From assembly GCA_918797485.1 (NCBI GenBank), contig CAKKNE010000002.1, positions 5,546,501-5,610,500 on the forward strand: a DNA stretch of 64,000 nucleotides, given 5' to 3'. Both the position numbers and the translations under genes were made by a program. Source of the stretch: Pelagomonas calceolata (Eukaryota > Sar > Pelagophyceae > Pelagomonadales > Pelagomonadaceae). The notes below the pieces were generated by a model. That model was given only the letters and a program-made list of their open reading frames with translations, was not told the DNA's origin and did no database searches. This document shows, piece by piece, positions 8,682 to 18,309 of the stretch; the first letter of the stretch is position 1, and each line of letters opens with the position of its first letter.

Positions 8682-11600
8682 TCACTTCCGATGCTTCTTG
8701 AGGAGCGCGACGATGGACGAGTTGCCCCATCTTTTTGCGATGGACAGAGGTGTGTCACCCCAGTTCGTCGCCCGATCGACCGCCGTGCCTTTGTCCAGCA
8801 ACAGCTGCGCCGCGTCGACGTGGCCGTTGTAGCAGGCGATGTACAGCGGCGTCGCCCCGTTCTTTTGCGCCCGGTCTACCTCCGCGCCTTTTTCTAGCAA
8901 GAGCTGCGCCGCGTCGACGTGACCGTTCTGGCAGGCGATGTACAGCGGCGTCACACCGTTCTCCTTCGCCCGATCGACCTCCGCGCCTTTGTCCAGCAGC
9001 AGCCGCGCCGCGTCGATGTGGCCGTGTTCGCACGCGACAAATAGGGGTGTCAGGCCGTCCTGTTTAGCTTGGTCGACCTCGGCGCCTCCGTCCAGGAGTT
9101 GCGTCATCGCGTCGACATCGCCGATCTTGGCAGCGGCATGCAACGGGTAGAGGTGGTCATCGATCAACGTGACGACTTCTTCATGATCATTATACTTTGC
9201 TGCGTCCAGCGCAGTCCCCCCGTCCTCGTCCGCCCGGTCGACCTCCGCGCCTTTTTCCAGCAACAGCCGCGCCGCGTCGACGTGGCCCTTCTCGCAGGCG
9301 ATGTACAGCGGCGTCCGACCGTCCTTCTTCGGCGGATCGACCGCCGCGCCTCTCTCCAGCAACAGCCGTGCCGCGTCGACGTGGCCCTCAGTACAGGCGA
9401 TGAACAGCGGCGTCCGACCGTCCTCTGCCGCCCGGTCGACCTCCGCGCCGTTATCCAGCAGCAGCCGCACCGCGTCGACGCGGCCTTTTTCACAAGCGGC
9501 GTACAGCGGCGTCCGGCCTTCCTTGTCCGCCCGATTAGCGTCCGCGCCTTTATCTAACAACAGTTGCGCCGCATCGACGTGGCCCTTCTGGCAGGCGACG
9601 TACAGCGCCGTCAGACCTTCCCGCCATCCGTCTGACCACACTCGTGACCCCGCTCGATCAACCTCCGCGCCTTTATCTAACAAGAGCCGCGCCGCCTCGA
9701 CGTGGCCGTTCTGGCAGGCGACGCACAGCGGCGTCGTGCCGTTCTGATTCGCCCGATTGACCGCCGCGCCGTCGTCCAGCAGCTGCCGCGCCGCTTCGAC
9801 GTGGCCGTTCCGGCACGCGGCGTACAGCGGCGTCCAGCCGTCCTTATCCGCCCGATCGACCTCCGCGCCTTCATCTAACAACAGCCGCACCGCGTCGACG
9901 CGGCCGTTCTCGCAGGCGATGAAAAGCGGCGTACGGCCGTTGTCCTGCGCCCGGTTGACCTCCGCGCCTTTTTCCAGCAACAGCCGCGCCGCGTCGACGC
10001 GGCCGTTCTGGCAGGCGTCGTACAGGACCGTACATCCCTTTTCGTTCGCCCAATTCGGATCAGCGCCGCGCTGGAGACATAACCGCATCACATCGAGGTT
10101 CCGGTTTCGGCAAGCAATAAGAAGCGGAGTTGCGCCATCCAAGCACAATTCGACAGCTGCTCCGTGGTCTAGAAACAGTGTCGCGACGTCGAGGTGTCCG
10201 CAAGCACATGCAATCCCAAACGGCGACCACTCAGTCTCACGCCGCTTATCGACCGCGGCACCAGCATCGAGCAGCAAGCGCGCGACGCCGATGTGCCCTT
10301 TCAAACTCACAACGAACAGTGGCGTATAGCCATCACTATCTTCCTGATCGACGCAAGCGCCCTCCTGAAGAAGAGCGCTTATTGCGGCGACGTCACCCTT
10401 GTAGCACGCAAGCGTCAGTGGCGTCGTGCCGCTCTCGATGCGCAGCTCCCCCCACCGCTTCCCGAAAGCCACAAAGAGCCCGCTCGTATCGCCCCTGACA
10501 GCCAACGCCCTAACATCATCATCAAAAGCAACCACCCGCAGCGCCTCACCGCCCTTGCTTGCGTCCCACACCCGCAAAGTCTTGTCGCGCGACCCGCTCA
10601 CGAGCCGCGTCTCGCCCGTCGCCGGGTCTGCGAAGGCCGTCAGCGCGTTCACAGTGTTCGTGTGTCCCTCGAGCACGAACAGTAGCGCGCCGCCCGCGGC
10701 CAAGTCCCAGATGCGCACCTTGTTGTCTATTGATCCGCTCGCGAGGCGAAGGCCACCCGCCGCCGGGTCTTCGAAAACGGTCAACGCCCACACCGATTCC
10801 GTGTGCCCCTCGAGCACGACCAGTGCCTCTCCGCCCGCAACCGGGTCATATATGCGCACCTTCCCATCACCACGTGCACCACAAGCGAGCCGCGGCGCGC
10901 CCGTCGCCGGGTCTTTGAAGACCGCCAGCGCGCGCACCTCCGAGCCAAGGTCGATCACGACCAGCGCTTCACCACCAGCGACCGGGTCGTATATGCGCAG
11001 ATCACCACTTTTCTTTCGCCAATTGCCCGTCCCGCACACAAGCCGCAGCGCGCCCGTCGTCGGGTCCGCGAAGAACGCCAAAGCAAACTCAATGCCGACG
11101 GCGATCACGACCAGTGCCTCGCCGCCCGCGACCGGGTCGAAGACACGCACCTTCTCATCTCCAGAGCCACAAGCGAGCCGCGGCGCGCCCGTCGCCGGAT
11201 CCACAAAGAACGCCAGCGCATTCACCTCCGAGCCAACGTCAATCACGAGCAGCACACCACCAGTCTCCGCGTCCCACACGCGAACCGTCTTATCCCAGGA
11301 CCCAGTCGCAACCAGCAGCGCGCCCGTCGCCGGATCTACAAAGTTTACCAGGGCCCTCACCTCCTTAGAGTGCCCCTCGGGCTCCGCCTCGATCGCCGCG
11401 CCGCCCGCCGCCGGGTTCCAGACTCGGACGTTATCACCGTCTGCGCTCACGAGCCGCGGCTCGCCCGTCGCCGGGTCCGTGAAAGTTGTCAAAGAGGCCA
11501 CTAACCATTTGTGTCCCTCGAGCACGACCAGCGCCTCACCGCTCGCGACCGGGTCGAAGACGCGCACTTTCTGATCTTTTGACCCGCTCGCGAGTCGCAG

Positions 11601-14600
11601 CGCGCCCGTCGCCAGGTCTTTAAATGCGACCAGTGCACCCACTGGCGAACCCACGTCGAGCACGAGCAGCGTGTCGCCGCCAGAAACAGCGTCGAAGATG
11701 CGCACCTTCCCATCCATAGAGCCGCACACGAGTCTCGGCGCGCTCGTCGCTGGTTCCTTGAAGACCGCCAGTGCAAACACATGAGAACCAACATCTAGCA
11801 CGAGCAGCGCGTCGCCGCCCGCGACCGGGTCGAAGACAAGCACCATGTCTCCCGACGCGCATGCAAGCCGCGGCGCGCCCGTCGCCGGGTCTTTGAAGAC
11901 TTCTAGTTTGCTAGTAGTAGTACCCACGTCGATCACAAGCAAAGCTTCGCCGCCAGCGACCGGGTCGAAGACACGCACCTTTCCGTCCCGTGACCCACTA
12001 ACAAGGTAAGGAGTGCCCGTCGCTGGATTCGCGAAGACCGCCAGCGCATACACCCAAGAGCCCACCTCGAGCAAAAGCATTGCCTCGCCACCGGCGACCG
12101 GGTCGAAGATGCGCACTTCGCCATTATCACAATCTGCAACCCGCGGGTGCATGCTGGTACCACAAGCAACCCGCGGCTCGCCCGTCGCCGGATCTTTGAA
12201 GGCCGCCAGCGCATTCACCTGAGAGTACCGTTCGGCGGCGCCGTTAATCACCACCAGCGCCGCACCACCCGCGACCGGGTCATAGATGCGCACTTTGCCG
12301 TCATGAGAACCACAAGCAACCCGCGGCTCGCCCGTCGCCGGATCCACGAACGTCGCCAAGCAGTCAGCACGAGTCTCGATCCGACACCGCTCCGCCCCAC
12401 CCGCCGCCGTCAGACCCATCGGTCGCGCGGCCGAGAGGGGCAGCTTGCTTGCGACGCGTCTCAAATCCTCGGCCAGGCGTCCCGCGGCCGACTTAGCATC
12501 GGCGCGCGGCACAAGCCGCTGCCACAACTGCTCTACGAGAGGCAACCCCCGTGATAGCAGGTTCCGCGACAACACCAATGCATCGGACAACAAAAATGTG
12601 TCCTGTTCCTTCAGAGCACGCAAGTCGGCCACGAAGGAAGCGATGTCGCCGGCGCTCCGCTTCCGCACGTACGACAGGCTACACGCCACAGCGACGGCCT
12701 CGCCCTCAGCAGAAGACCGCTTCATGTGAAACAAGCACCAACGCAACGCATAAGCATCCGATGCCACACCACCCTCGCCCTCCACAAATGAAGCCAGCAC
12801 TTCATCCGCGGCCGCGTCGCTCGAGTGCGACTCGGTATCAAGTACCCCAGCACGAACCGCCTGAGCACACGCCCGCGCCAGCCGCCGATGCGCCGCGTCC
12901 CGCGCGACGAAGAAATCGTCCTCAGAAGAGCGCTTGTCGAACGGCGCCTCGCCCGTCAGCCAGTCCGTCACTGTCTTATGTAAAACACCAATGACGTCGC
13001 CCTCGCGTAGTGGGAACAGCAGGGACAAGCCATCACAGACCTTCTTGCACCACGCCCGATCCCAGCCCAACGCACTACTCGCCGCGTCGACGGTGAGCGG
13101 CTCGGCCGCGGCACACACAAGTTCCACCAGCGGCAGCGCGTCGCGCCACGCAGCATCATCAACGAATACGCGTCGAAAGTTTTCCTCGTAGATCTCGTCG
13201 AGGCCCGCCGGCAGCGCGCCGACGCTCGCAAAGTCGATCTTGCCAGTCGTTGCCTCGAGCTGGTCCGCGATGAGCCGCGCGTAGAGCATGAGCCCGTCGG
13301 CTTTCCGCTCGAGTGCACTCACTGCGGCGTCGAGCGCCGACGAGTTGAGGCGCTCTGAAATGAATGCCTCGAGCGCCTCCGCCCCGACACTCGTGTCCTT
13401 GCACATGTCAGGTAACGCCGCACGGATCACTTCATACTGATCGTGCGCGATGTGCTTGGCGTCCGCAATGCTCTTCAAATTCAGTTGATTCTCCGCGATG
13501 TGCGTCTGGCTGTCGTCGAGGGGGACGCGGACGTTCAAATTAAAGTCGCGGTAGCCCATGGGCGTGGGGTGGGCGAACTTGTTCTTCACTTGGGCTATCT
13601 CCAGGCCGACGCTTGCGAGCCGATTCAGGACGTCGAGCAGTTCATCGGGAGTCTCACACAAGATAGTAGCTCGAGAGAGATCTTTGAGATAACGAGCGTC
13701 GCCGCCGTAGTCATTGGCGAGCTTTTGCAGCGACCGCGGACGACCCTTTACGCCTGGACTCTGTATATCATCGTGGAGCTTTCTCAAAGAATCAACCAAA
13801 ACCTTCTGAGCCACTGCGGCTTGGGCATAGAGCGTCTCGAAATCGCCCTCGTCCTGCTTGAGTCCTGGGTTTCGTCGCTCCCTGTAGGCCTCTAGCTTGT
13901 CGAGTCCGCTCACGCCTCGCATGGCTTCCGCGTACGTGGCCTTGGCTCGACGGAGCGGATCTTCGAGTGCCGCAAAACCTCCGAGGCGACCGGCGAGCTC
14001 CGGGAACTTCGCCTCGACCTCGTGTCGCAGCGACTCCATCGTCACCTCGAGCTCGATGTGCTCCTTTGCGAGTTCAGTTAGGTACGCCCTCACGTCCTGC
14101 CGATTCCGTCCTTCGTCGACACGGAGCTCCGTCGGCGTGTAGCCCTTCAGTGTAGCCTTAATTTGCGCCTCGTCGCGGCTTGTCGCTACGATTTTGATCC
14201 AGGGCGGTAGCGTCTTGAGCTCGGTCGCGAGCAGCGACAGCACGGGCTTCAGCGCGTCGCGCGGCAGCTCGTCGAGCGCGTCTATGACTAATACGAGGGC
14301 GTCGTCCGGGCCGCGCGGCGCCTTGACGCTTCGCAACGGCTTCGCTACTAAAGCCTCGAAGAGCTCGTCGACCTTGTCGGTCTCGACGCTAGCGCCCTCC
14401 CTCCGCGCGTCTCCGAAGCCCTCCACCGTTGCACACAGCATGCCCGCCAGAGACCGCAGCAGCACCGCTGGCGCGGACCGCGCCGGCTCGGTGTGCTTGC
14501 AAAAGTGCCACGCGGCCGCGTTTTCCTTGTCGAGCAGCCGCGCGAGCAATTCAGCCGCTGCCACGCTCTTGCCCGTGCCGCCGCCGCCGATCAACCAGAA

Positions 14601-15041
14601 GAGCTTTGCGCTATCAACGTCAGTCCGCCAGCGGAGCACCGCCTCGAAGACCCACTCGCGCGTGCCGGGCAGGTGCTGCCCGCGCTTCTCCGCAATTATG
14701 GCCGAAAAGTCCAGCGCTTCCGCCACGTCGGAGCGGTCGACGCCGTGGAGCTTTTCGTAGAGCGCCTCGGAGATCGCGGCCTTGGCCTCGGACTCCTTCC
14801 AGCACCGCACTGCCTCGTCCCTGGAGATCTTGGCTTCCGCGAACTTCTCCTCCCACGCGGGCTGCCACTTGGCGCCCGCCAGCTCCTTCGCCTCGGCAAG
14901 CGAGACCTCCTCCGGGAGAGATGATATACCACCGCCCATCTGTAAGGGCTGCCTCAATTCACCTGGCGGCTGCCTGTCCTTCTTCGCTGGAGTGAAGGCT
15001 CGGGCCGGGACCCGCACTGCGACTCTCGCCGTCGCCGCCAA
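8682..15041 (-). CDS. Giant NACHT STAND ATPase with RelA/SpoT-like insert, WD propellers and ankyrin repeats
   Basis: 2119 residues in one uninterrupted ORF. Order: N-terminal helical region (36-110); NACHT ATPase with P-loop GGGGTGKS (152-159), Walker B LVIDALDELP (251-260) and sensor IVATSRD (284-290); an insertion whose residues 405-540 resemble RelA/SpoT nucleotidyltransferases; the rest of the NACHT helical/winged-helix part (PAGLDEIYEENF near 611-622, then LHKTVTDWL); 14 WD-type blades, each with a (D)PATG...DPVAGG spacer, about two 7-blade propellers; 18 ankyrin repeats to the C-terminus. Start 15041 is the first ATG. The ATG at 14939 gives MGGGISS, a classical N-myristoylation sequence, and may be the real start. 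The architecture is that of a signal-sensing STAND/NLR-type protein; ligand and output are unknown. Confidence 0.85.
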   Translation of the reverse strand: MAATARVAVRVPARAFTPAKKDRQPPGELRQPLQMGGGISSLPEEVSLAEAKELAGAKWQPAWEEKFAEAKISRDEAVRCWKESEAKAAISEALYEKLHGVDRSDVAEALDFSAIIAEKRGQHLPGTREWVFEAVLRWRTDVDSAKLFWLIGGGGTGKSVAAAELLARLLDKENAAAWHFCKHTEPARSAPAVLLRSLAGMLCATVEGFGDARREGASVETDKVDELFEALVAKPLRSVKAPRGPDDALVLVIDALDELPRDALKPVLSLLATELKTLPPWIKIVATSRDEAQIKATLKGYTPTELRVDEGRNRQDVRAYLTELAKEHIELEVTMESLRHEVEAKFPELAGRLGGFAALEDPLRRAKATYAEAMRGVSGLDKLEAYRERRNPGLKQDEGDFETLYAQAAVAQKVLVDSLRKLHDDIQSPGVKGRPRSLQKLANDYGGDARYLKDLSRATILCETPDELLDVLNRLASVGLEIAQVKNKFAHPTPMGYRDFNLNVRVPLDDSQTHIAENQLNLKSIADAKHIAHDQYEVIRAALPDMCKDTSVGAEALEAFISERLNSSALDAAVSALERKADGLMLYARLIADQLEATTGKIDFASVGALPAGLDEIYEENFRRVFVDDAAWRDALPLVELVCAAAEPLTVDAASSALGWDRAWCKKVCDGLSLLFPLREGDVIGVLHKTVTDWLTGEAPFDKRSSEDDFFVARDAAHRRLARACAQAVRAGVLDTESHSSDAAADEVLASFVEGEGGVASDAYALRWCLFHMKRSSAEGEAVAVACSLSYVRKRSAGDIASFVADLRALKEQDTFLLSDALVLSRNLLSRGLPLVEQLWQRLVPRADAKSAAGRLAEDLRRVASKLPLSAARPMGLTAAGGAERCRIETRADCLATFVDPATGEPRVACGSHDGKVRIYDPVAGGAALVVINGAAERYSQVNALAAFKDPATGEPRVACGTSMHPRVADCDNGEVRIFDPVAGGEAMLLLEVGSWVYALAVFANPATGTPYLVSGSRDGKVRVFDPVAGGEALLVIDVGTTTSKLEVFKDPATGAPRLACASGDMVLVFDPVAGGDALLVLDVGSHVFALAVFKEPATSAPRLVCGSMDGKVRIFDAVSGGDTLLVLDVGSPVGALVAFKDLATGALRLASGSKDQKVRVFDPVASGEALVVLEGHKWLVASLTTFTDPATGEPRLVSADGDNVRVWNPAAGGAAIEAEPEGHSKEVRALVNFVDPATGALLVATGSWDKTVRVWDAETGGVLLVIDVGSEVNALAFFVDPATGAPRLACGSGDEKVRVFDPVAGGEALVVIAVGIEFALAFFADPTTGALRLVCGTGNWRKKSGDLRIYDPVAGGEALVVIDLGSEVRALAVFKDPATGAPRLACGARGDGKVRIYDPVAGGEALVVLEGHTESVWALTVFEDPAAGGLRLASGSIDNKVRIWDLAAGGALLFVLEGHTNTVNALTAFADPATGETRLVSGSRDKTLRVWDASKGGEALRVVAFDDDVRALAVRGDTSGLFVAFGKRWGELRIESGTTPLTLACYKGDVAAISALLQEGACVDQEDSDGYTPLFVVSLKGHIGVARLLLDAGAAVDKRRETEWSPFGIACACGHLDVATLFLDHGAAVELCLDGATPLLIACRNRNLDVMRLCLQRGADPNWANEKGCTVLYDACQNGRVDAARLLLEKGAEVNRAQDNGRTPLFIACENGRVDAVRLLLDEGAEVDRADKDGWTPLYAACRNGHVEAARQLLDDGAAVNRANQNGTTPLCVACQNGHVEAARLLLDKGAEVDRAGSRVWSDGWREGLTALYVACQKGHVDAAQLLLDKGADANRADKEGRTPLYAACEKGRVDAVRLLLDNGAEVDRAAEDGRTPLFIACTEGHVDAARLLLERGAAVDPPKKDGRTPLYIACEKGHVDAARLLLEKGAEVDRADEDGGTALDAAKYNDHEEVVTLIDDHLYPLHAAAKIGDVDAMTQLLDGGAEVDQAKQDGLTPLFVACEHGHIDAARLLLDKGAEVDRAKENGVTPLYIACQNGHVDAAQLLLEKGAEVDRAQKNGATPLYIACYNGHVDAAQLLLDKGTAVDRATNWGDTPLSIAKRWGNSSIVALLKKHRK
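8685..10460 (-). repeat. Eighteen tandem 99-bp ankyrin units
   Basis: Coding tandem repeat inside the NACHT gene. Units read TPLYIAC-x-x-GHVDAARLLL-x-KGAEVDRA with little divergence, and many are alike at the DNA level too, pointing to recent unequal exchange or conversion. One unit carries a 12-residue insertion (around 9630-9660) and two (near 9140-9210) are degenerate. Confidence 0.85.
10460..12400 (-). repeat. Fourteen WD-type blades, 44-55 residues each
   Basis: Each unit follows V-x-A-L-x-x-F-x-DPATG-x-x-RL-A-C-G-S-x-D-x-K-V-R-(I/V)-(F/Y/W)-D with DPVAGGEAL between units. Thirteen are clear and the fourteenth is degenerate, which would make two propellers. The fixed D-P-A-T-G loop is unusual for WD40 repeats and identical in most units. 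Confidence 0.8.
13422..13829 (-). other. RelA/SpoT-like segment inserted in the NACHT region
   Basis: Residues 405-540. Landmarks in family order are RPRSLQKLA (substrate-loop position), DLSRATI (aligned with D-L-x-G-x-R-I), VKNKFAHPT-x-x-GYRDFNLNV (aligned with the N-P-K-x-x-G-Y-x-S-x-H strand) and ENQLNLKSI with a following H (aligned with E-x-Q-I-R-T). It interrupts the NACHT module between DVRAYL (316-321) and ISERLN (561-566). Identification is by motif order only, and catalytic competence is unknown. Confidence 0.55.
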
Positions 15042-15263
15042 ATAAGTCCACCCTGGCTCTCGGGCAGCGCCGCTGCGCCGGGCCGGTGCGTGCGGATCGG
15101 AACCCGAACCGCAGACGCGGACCTCCTCACACGCGATGATGCGCGGCCTGGCATCAGTTCAGAGATATATGTGCATTTCTTTATGGAAACAGGGTCGGCG
15201 GGAAACGGCTGTGCGCTGCGTGCAGAACGCGCGGCTTGCCCTCGCGGGGGGGTGGTGATGAAT

Positions 15264-16883
15264 TCAGGCGTCGAGCGCCGCGCGGAGCGTCTCGGCGACG
15301 CGCGCGCACTCGTGCTCCTCGATGACGAAGGGCGGCGCCAGGATGAGGACGTTGCCGAGGCCCGGCACCGTCGACGCGTTGCGGCCGACGACGACGCCGG
15401 CGTCCGCGCAGCGCCGCACGATGGCGCCGCACGCGTCATCATCTAAAGGCGTCTTGGTGTCTCGATCCGCGACGAGCTCGACGCCGACCAAGAGGCCGCG
15501 GCCGCGCACCTCGCCCACGTGTTTGTGCGCGCCGATGGCCTCCTCCAACGTCCGCTTGAGGAACGCGCCCATCTCCGCCGCCCGCTCGACCAGCCCCTCC
15601 CGCTCCACGATCTCGATGTTGCGCAATCCCACAGCACAGGCGACGGGGTGCCCTCCATAGGTATTGATCGACCGCAAGTGCGCTAGCCGCGGCGGCAGCG
15701 TCGACGCGACCTTGCCCTGGTGCACGGCGTCCGGGCAGTCATGAAAGTTCGCGAACACCCTATCGGAAACGACGCAGGCGCCCAAGGGCTGGTACCCAGA
15801 AGTCAGGCCCTTGGCGAGCGTCACGATGTCCGGAGTTACGCCGTAGTGGTGGTGCCCGAACATCGCGCCGGTTCTTCCAAAACCGCTCACGACTTCATCC
15901 AATATGAGTAAGACGCCGTGGTCGTCGCAGACCTTGCGGACCTCCTTCAAATAATTTTCTGGAGGGACTAAGACACCTCCCCCGGACGTGATCGGCTCGC
16001 AGATGAACGCCGCGACGGTCTCGGCGCCCTCCATGCGGATCGTCTCATCTAGTGATGCGGCCAAATCGAGACCGTGCTGCGCTTCCGTCTCTCTAGAGCG
16101 GTAGGGATAAGGCGTCCCCACCTTGATGTAGCCCGGCGGCTGCGGCCCGAACCCGATCTTCCGCTCCGCCTGGCCCGTGGCCGCCATAGCACCCGCGGTG
16201 TTGCCGTGGTAGGCGCGGTGGCGCGAAATGATCTTGTACCGTAGAGGTCCCGACGGGTCCTGCTCGACGTTCGCCGCGTGGAACTGCCTCGCAATTTTGA
16301 AGGCAGCCTCGTTCGCTTCAGAGCCGGACGCCGTGAAGTAGGCGTGCGCCGGCGCGCTCCAATCCAGTAAATCGGAAATTTTCGTGGCGAGCTCGATCTG
16401 GGGGATGGAGCCGTGCGCCGGCGACAGGAAGGGGAGCTGAACCATGGCGTCGTAGGCGACCCTCGCGAGCTCTTCGCGCCCGTACCCGACGTTGACGCAC
16501 CAGAGGCCGCCCATGGCATCCAACTTCGTGGACCCATCTAAGGAGTAGAGCGTCGAGTTGTGCGCGTAGTGGACGGCCGCGGGCGGCTTGGATTCGTCAC
16601 AGGACCAGGAGCGCTGCTGCGTCATCGGGTGCCAGACGTGCTTGGCCTCCTTCCTCTGTAGATCTTCTATCAAGGACGCGAAGTTCGGCTGTTCCTCCAT
16701 TCTATGAGCGGCCGTGCTCAGTTCTCGGTTGAAGGGCGGCGGCGCGGCCGCGCCGGCGGCGGTGCTGAGCTGCGGGGCCGACGTCGGCTGGAGCGGGCCG
16801 TCGGTCGGTCGGGCGACCGTGGACTTGAGTGCGGTGCGTTGCGCAGCGGCCGCGCGGCCCCGGAGGGCGAGGGCGCGCCGCAT
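15264..16883 (-). CDS. Class III PLP-dependent omega-aminotransferase, mitochondrial leader
   Basis: 539 residues. An Arg/Ala-rich presequence (MRRALALRGRAAAAQRT) is followed by a full class III fold: KHVWHPMTQ at the start of the domain, GLWCVNVGYG, TASGSEANEAAFK (PLP phosphate loop), the AYHGNT block, EPI-TSGGGV, LILDEVVSGFGRTG with the PLP-contacting Asp, and the Schiff-base Lys in LAKGLTSGYQPLGA. The sequence around WHPMTQ and WCVNVGYG resembles taurine/beta-alanine:pyruvate aminotransferases rather than ornithine or GABA enzymes; substrate choice is inferred. It is transcribed away from the epimerase gene. Confidence 0.88.
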   Translation of the reverse strand: MRRALALRGRAAAAQRTALKSTVARPTDGPLQPTSAPQLSTAAGAAAPPPFNRELSTAAHRMEEQPNFASLIEDLQRKEAKHVWHPMTQQRSWSCDESKPPAAVHYAHNSTLYSLDGSTKLDAMGGLWCVNVGYGREELARVAYDAMVQLPFLSPAHGSIPQIELATKISDLLDWSAPAHAYFTASGSEANEAAFKIARQFHAANVEQDPSGPLRYKIISRHRAYHGNTAGAMAATGQAERKIGFGPQPPGYIKVGTPYPYRSRETEAQHGLDLAASLDETIRMEGAETVAAFICEPITSGGGVLVPPENYLKEVRKVCDDHGVLLILDEVVSGFGRTGAMFGHHHYGVTPDIVTLAKGLTSGYQPLGACVVSDRVFANFHDCPDAVHQGKVASTLPPRLAHLRSINTYGGHPVACAVGLRNIEIVEREGLVERAAEMGAFLKRTLEEAIGAHKHVGEVRGRGLLVGVELVADRDTKTPLDDDACGAIVRRCADAGVVVGRNASTVPGLGNVLILAPPFVIEEHECARVAETLRAALDA

Positions 16884-17333
16884 TTTGCGTCTAGAGTGCT
16901 CCTGTGTTCGTCGCGCTGACTGCGCACGCTACGCGGCGTTTCGGACTGCGCCTTCTTGCGTGTCCCGTAAGTGCGGCCTCTGCGGCCCCAGGGTATGCCG
17001 TGTTGCTTGTGCTGCGCTTTGTACGCCTCAATCAGACGCACTTTTGTCAAAACGACTGCAAAGCGCTCAAATGATGCCCTTGGTGACCGTTGGAGGGGGA
17101 ATTCAAAAAGAACCTCTCCTAGCACTCGTGCTACGTGGTGCTGAAACCAGAAAAAGGCGTTTTGGCTTCGAGGCTCTGGGCCTCTTCCTAGTGCCTCTAT
17201 AGGCCGCTAGCTCTGCAAAAAATCGCATCGGCGGCCTTTAGGTCGCCAAGGAGACAAGCAGGGCTCACGTTGTGACTCGTGCGACACCTCTGCTGATCTG
17301 CAGCAGCGAAACCGAGCCAAAAAGCAAGCAACC
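16884..17333. other. Divergent intergenic region, aminotransferase / epimerase
   Basis: 450 bp with palindrome copy 4. Nothing else recognised. Confidence 0.6.
17187..17211 (+). repeat. Promoter palindrome copy 4
   Basis: CCTAGTGCCTCTATA followed by GGCCGCTAGC, 122 bp upstream of the epimerase ATG. The outer arms are kept and the inner loop is changed. Confidence 0.7.
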
Positions 17334-18302
17334 ATGGCCTCCAAACTAGACCGCCTCGCAGCCATGGCGCGGGACGGCGCCAAGAGCACGGTCGCCGAGG
17401 CGACGGGCGCGAACGGCCAGCCCAAGGTCATCCTCGAGCACGGCTCCGGCGCGCTCGCCGAGATCTACGCCCACGGCGCGACGGTGACGCGCTACCGCTC
17501 ACCAGGTGGAAGGGAGGTGCTCTGGACGTCGAGCATTGCAGTTTTTGATGGCAAGAAGGCGATTCGAGGCGGCATCCCCGTGGTCTTCCCCTTCTTCGGG
17601 CCGAATCCGGATGAGCGAGTGGGGACCATTGCCGAGTGCCCGCAGCATGGTTTCGCGAGGACCAGTCGCTGGTCTATTGCTGATTTATCCGTAACCAGCG
17701 AAGGCGGGTGCAAGGTCGTGTTCCAACTCCAGGATTCCGAGGCGACGCGCGGCATCTGGCCCTTCGCCTTTAAGCTGACGTACGAAGTCGTCTTGGACGA
17801 GGACTCGCTCGCGACGTCGCTGACCATCACGAACTCCGGAGAACGGGAGATGGCGCCGCAGTGCCTCCTCCACACCTATCTCAACGTCGCCGACTCAAAG
17901 CAGGTCATGATCTTCGGGCTGGAAGAATCGGAATATGCGGACAAGCTTACGGGTAAAACTGAACAGGAGGACATGCCCGCGATTCAGTTCCGGGGCGAGA
18001 CGGACCGTATTTACAGCGGCGCATCACGAAAAGCGTGCCCGCTCGCCGTGCGGCCCGAGGGCGTGAGGGTGGACGCGCACGGCGCGCTGCTGGAAAAGGA
18101 CGGGACCGTGACCGCGGAAATCGCGGCGGACGTCGTGATCTGGAACCCGCACGTCAACAAGGCCAAAGCCATGGGCGACTTCGACGACGACGGCTGGACG
18201 GCGATGGCCTGCGTCGAGCCCGGCATCGTCGCTTCTGATAGAACGGACATCGCGCCGGGCGCGTCGCTCGTCCTCTCCCAGACCATCGCGCCCGAGGACT
18301 AA
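17334..18302 (+). CDS. Glucose-6-phosphate 1-epimerase (hexose-6-phosphate mutarotase, YeaD-like)
   Basis: 322 residues; start ATG in ACCATGG context. Aldose-1-epimerase-type beta-sandwich signatures are: GGIPVVFPFFGPNP (sugar-binding), QHGFAR with the catalytic His, LHTYLNV, the DRIY motif, VIWNPHVNKA with W-N-P, and VEPG with the general-base Glu region. In the family it interconverts alpha and beta anomers of glucose-6-phosphate in the cytosol. No presequence is evident. It converges on the FOP/LisH gene with 7 bp between stops. Confidence 0.9.
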   Translation: MASKLDRLAAMARDGAKSTVAEATGANGQPKVILEHGSGALAEIYAHGATVTRYRSPGGREVLWTSSIAVFDGKKAIRGGIPVVFPFFGPNPDERVGTIAECPQHGFARTSRWSIADLSVTSEGGCKVVFQLQDSEATRGIWPFAFKLTYEVVLDEDSLATSLTITNSGEREMAPQCLLHTYLNVADSKQVMIFGLEESEYADKLTGKTEQEDMPAIQFRGETDRIYSGASRKACPLAVRPEGVRVDAHGALLEKDGTVTAEIAADVVIWNPHVNKAKAMGDFDDDGWTAMACVEPGIVASDRTDIAPGASLVLSQTIAPED

Positions 18303-18309
18303 GAAAGTA

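Noticed and set aside
8682-15041. The NACHT-WD-ankyrin gene as a recent bacterial transfer
   Set aside because: Base composition and codon use look like those of its neighbours, and such architectures are common in eukaryotes.
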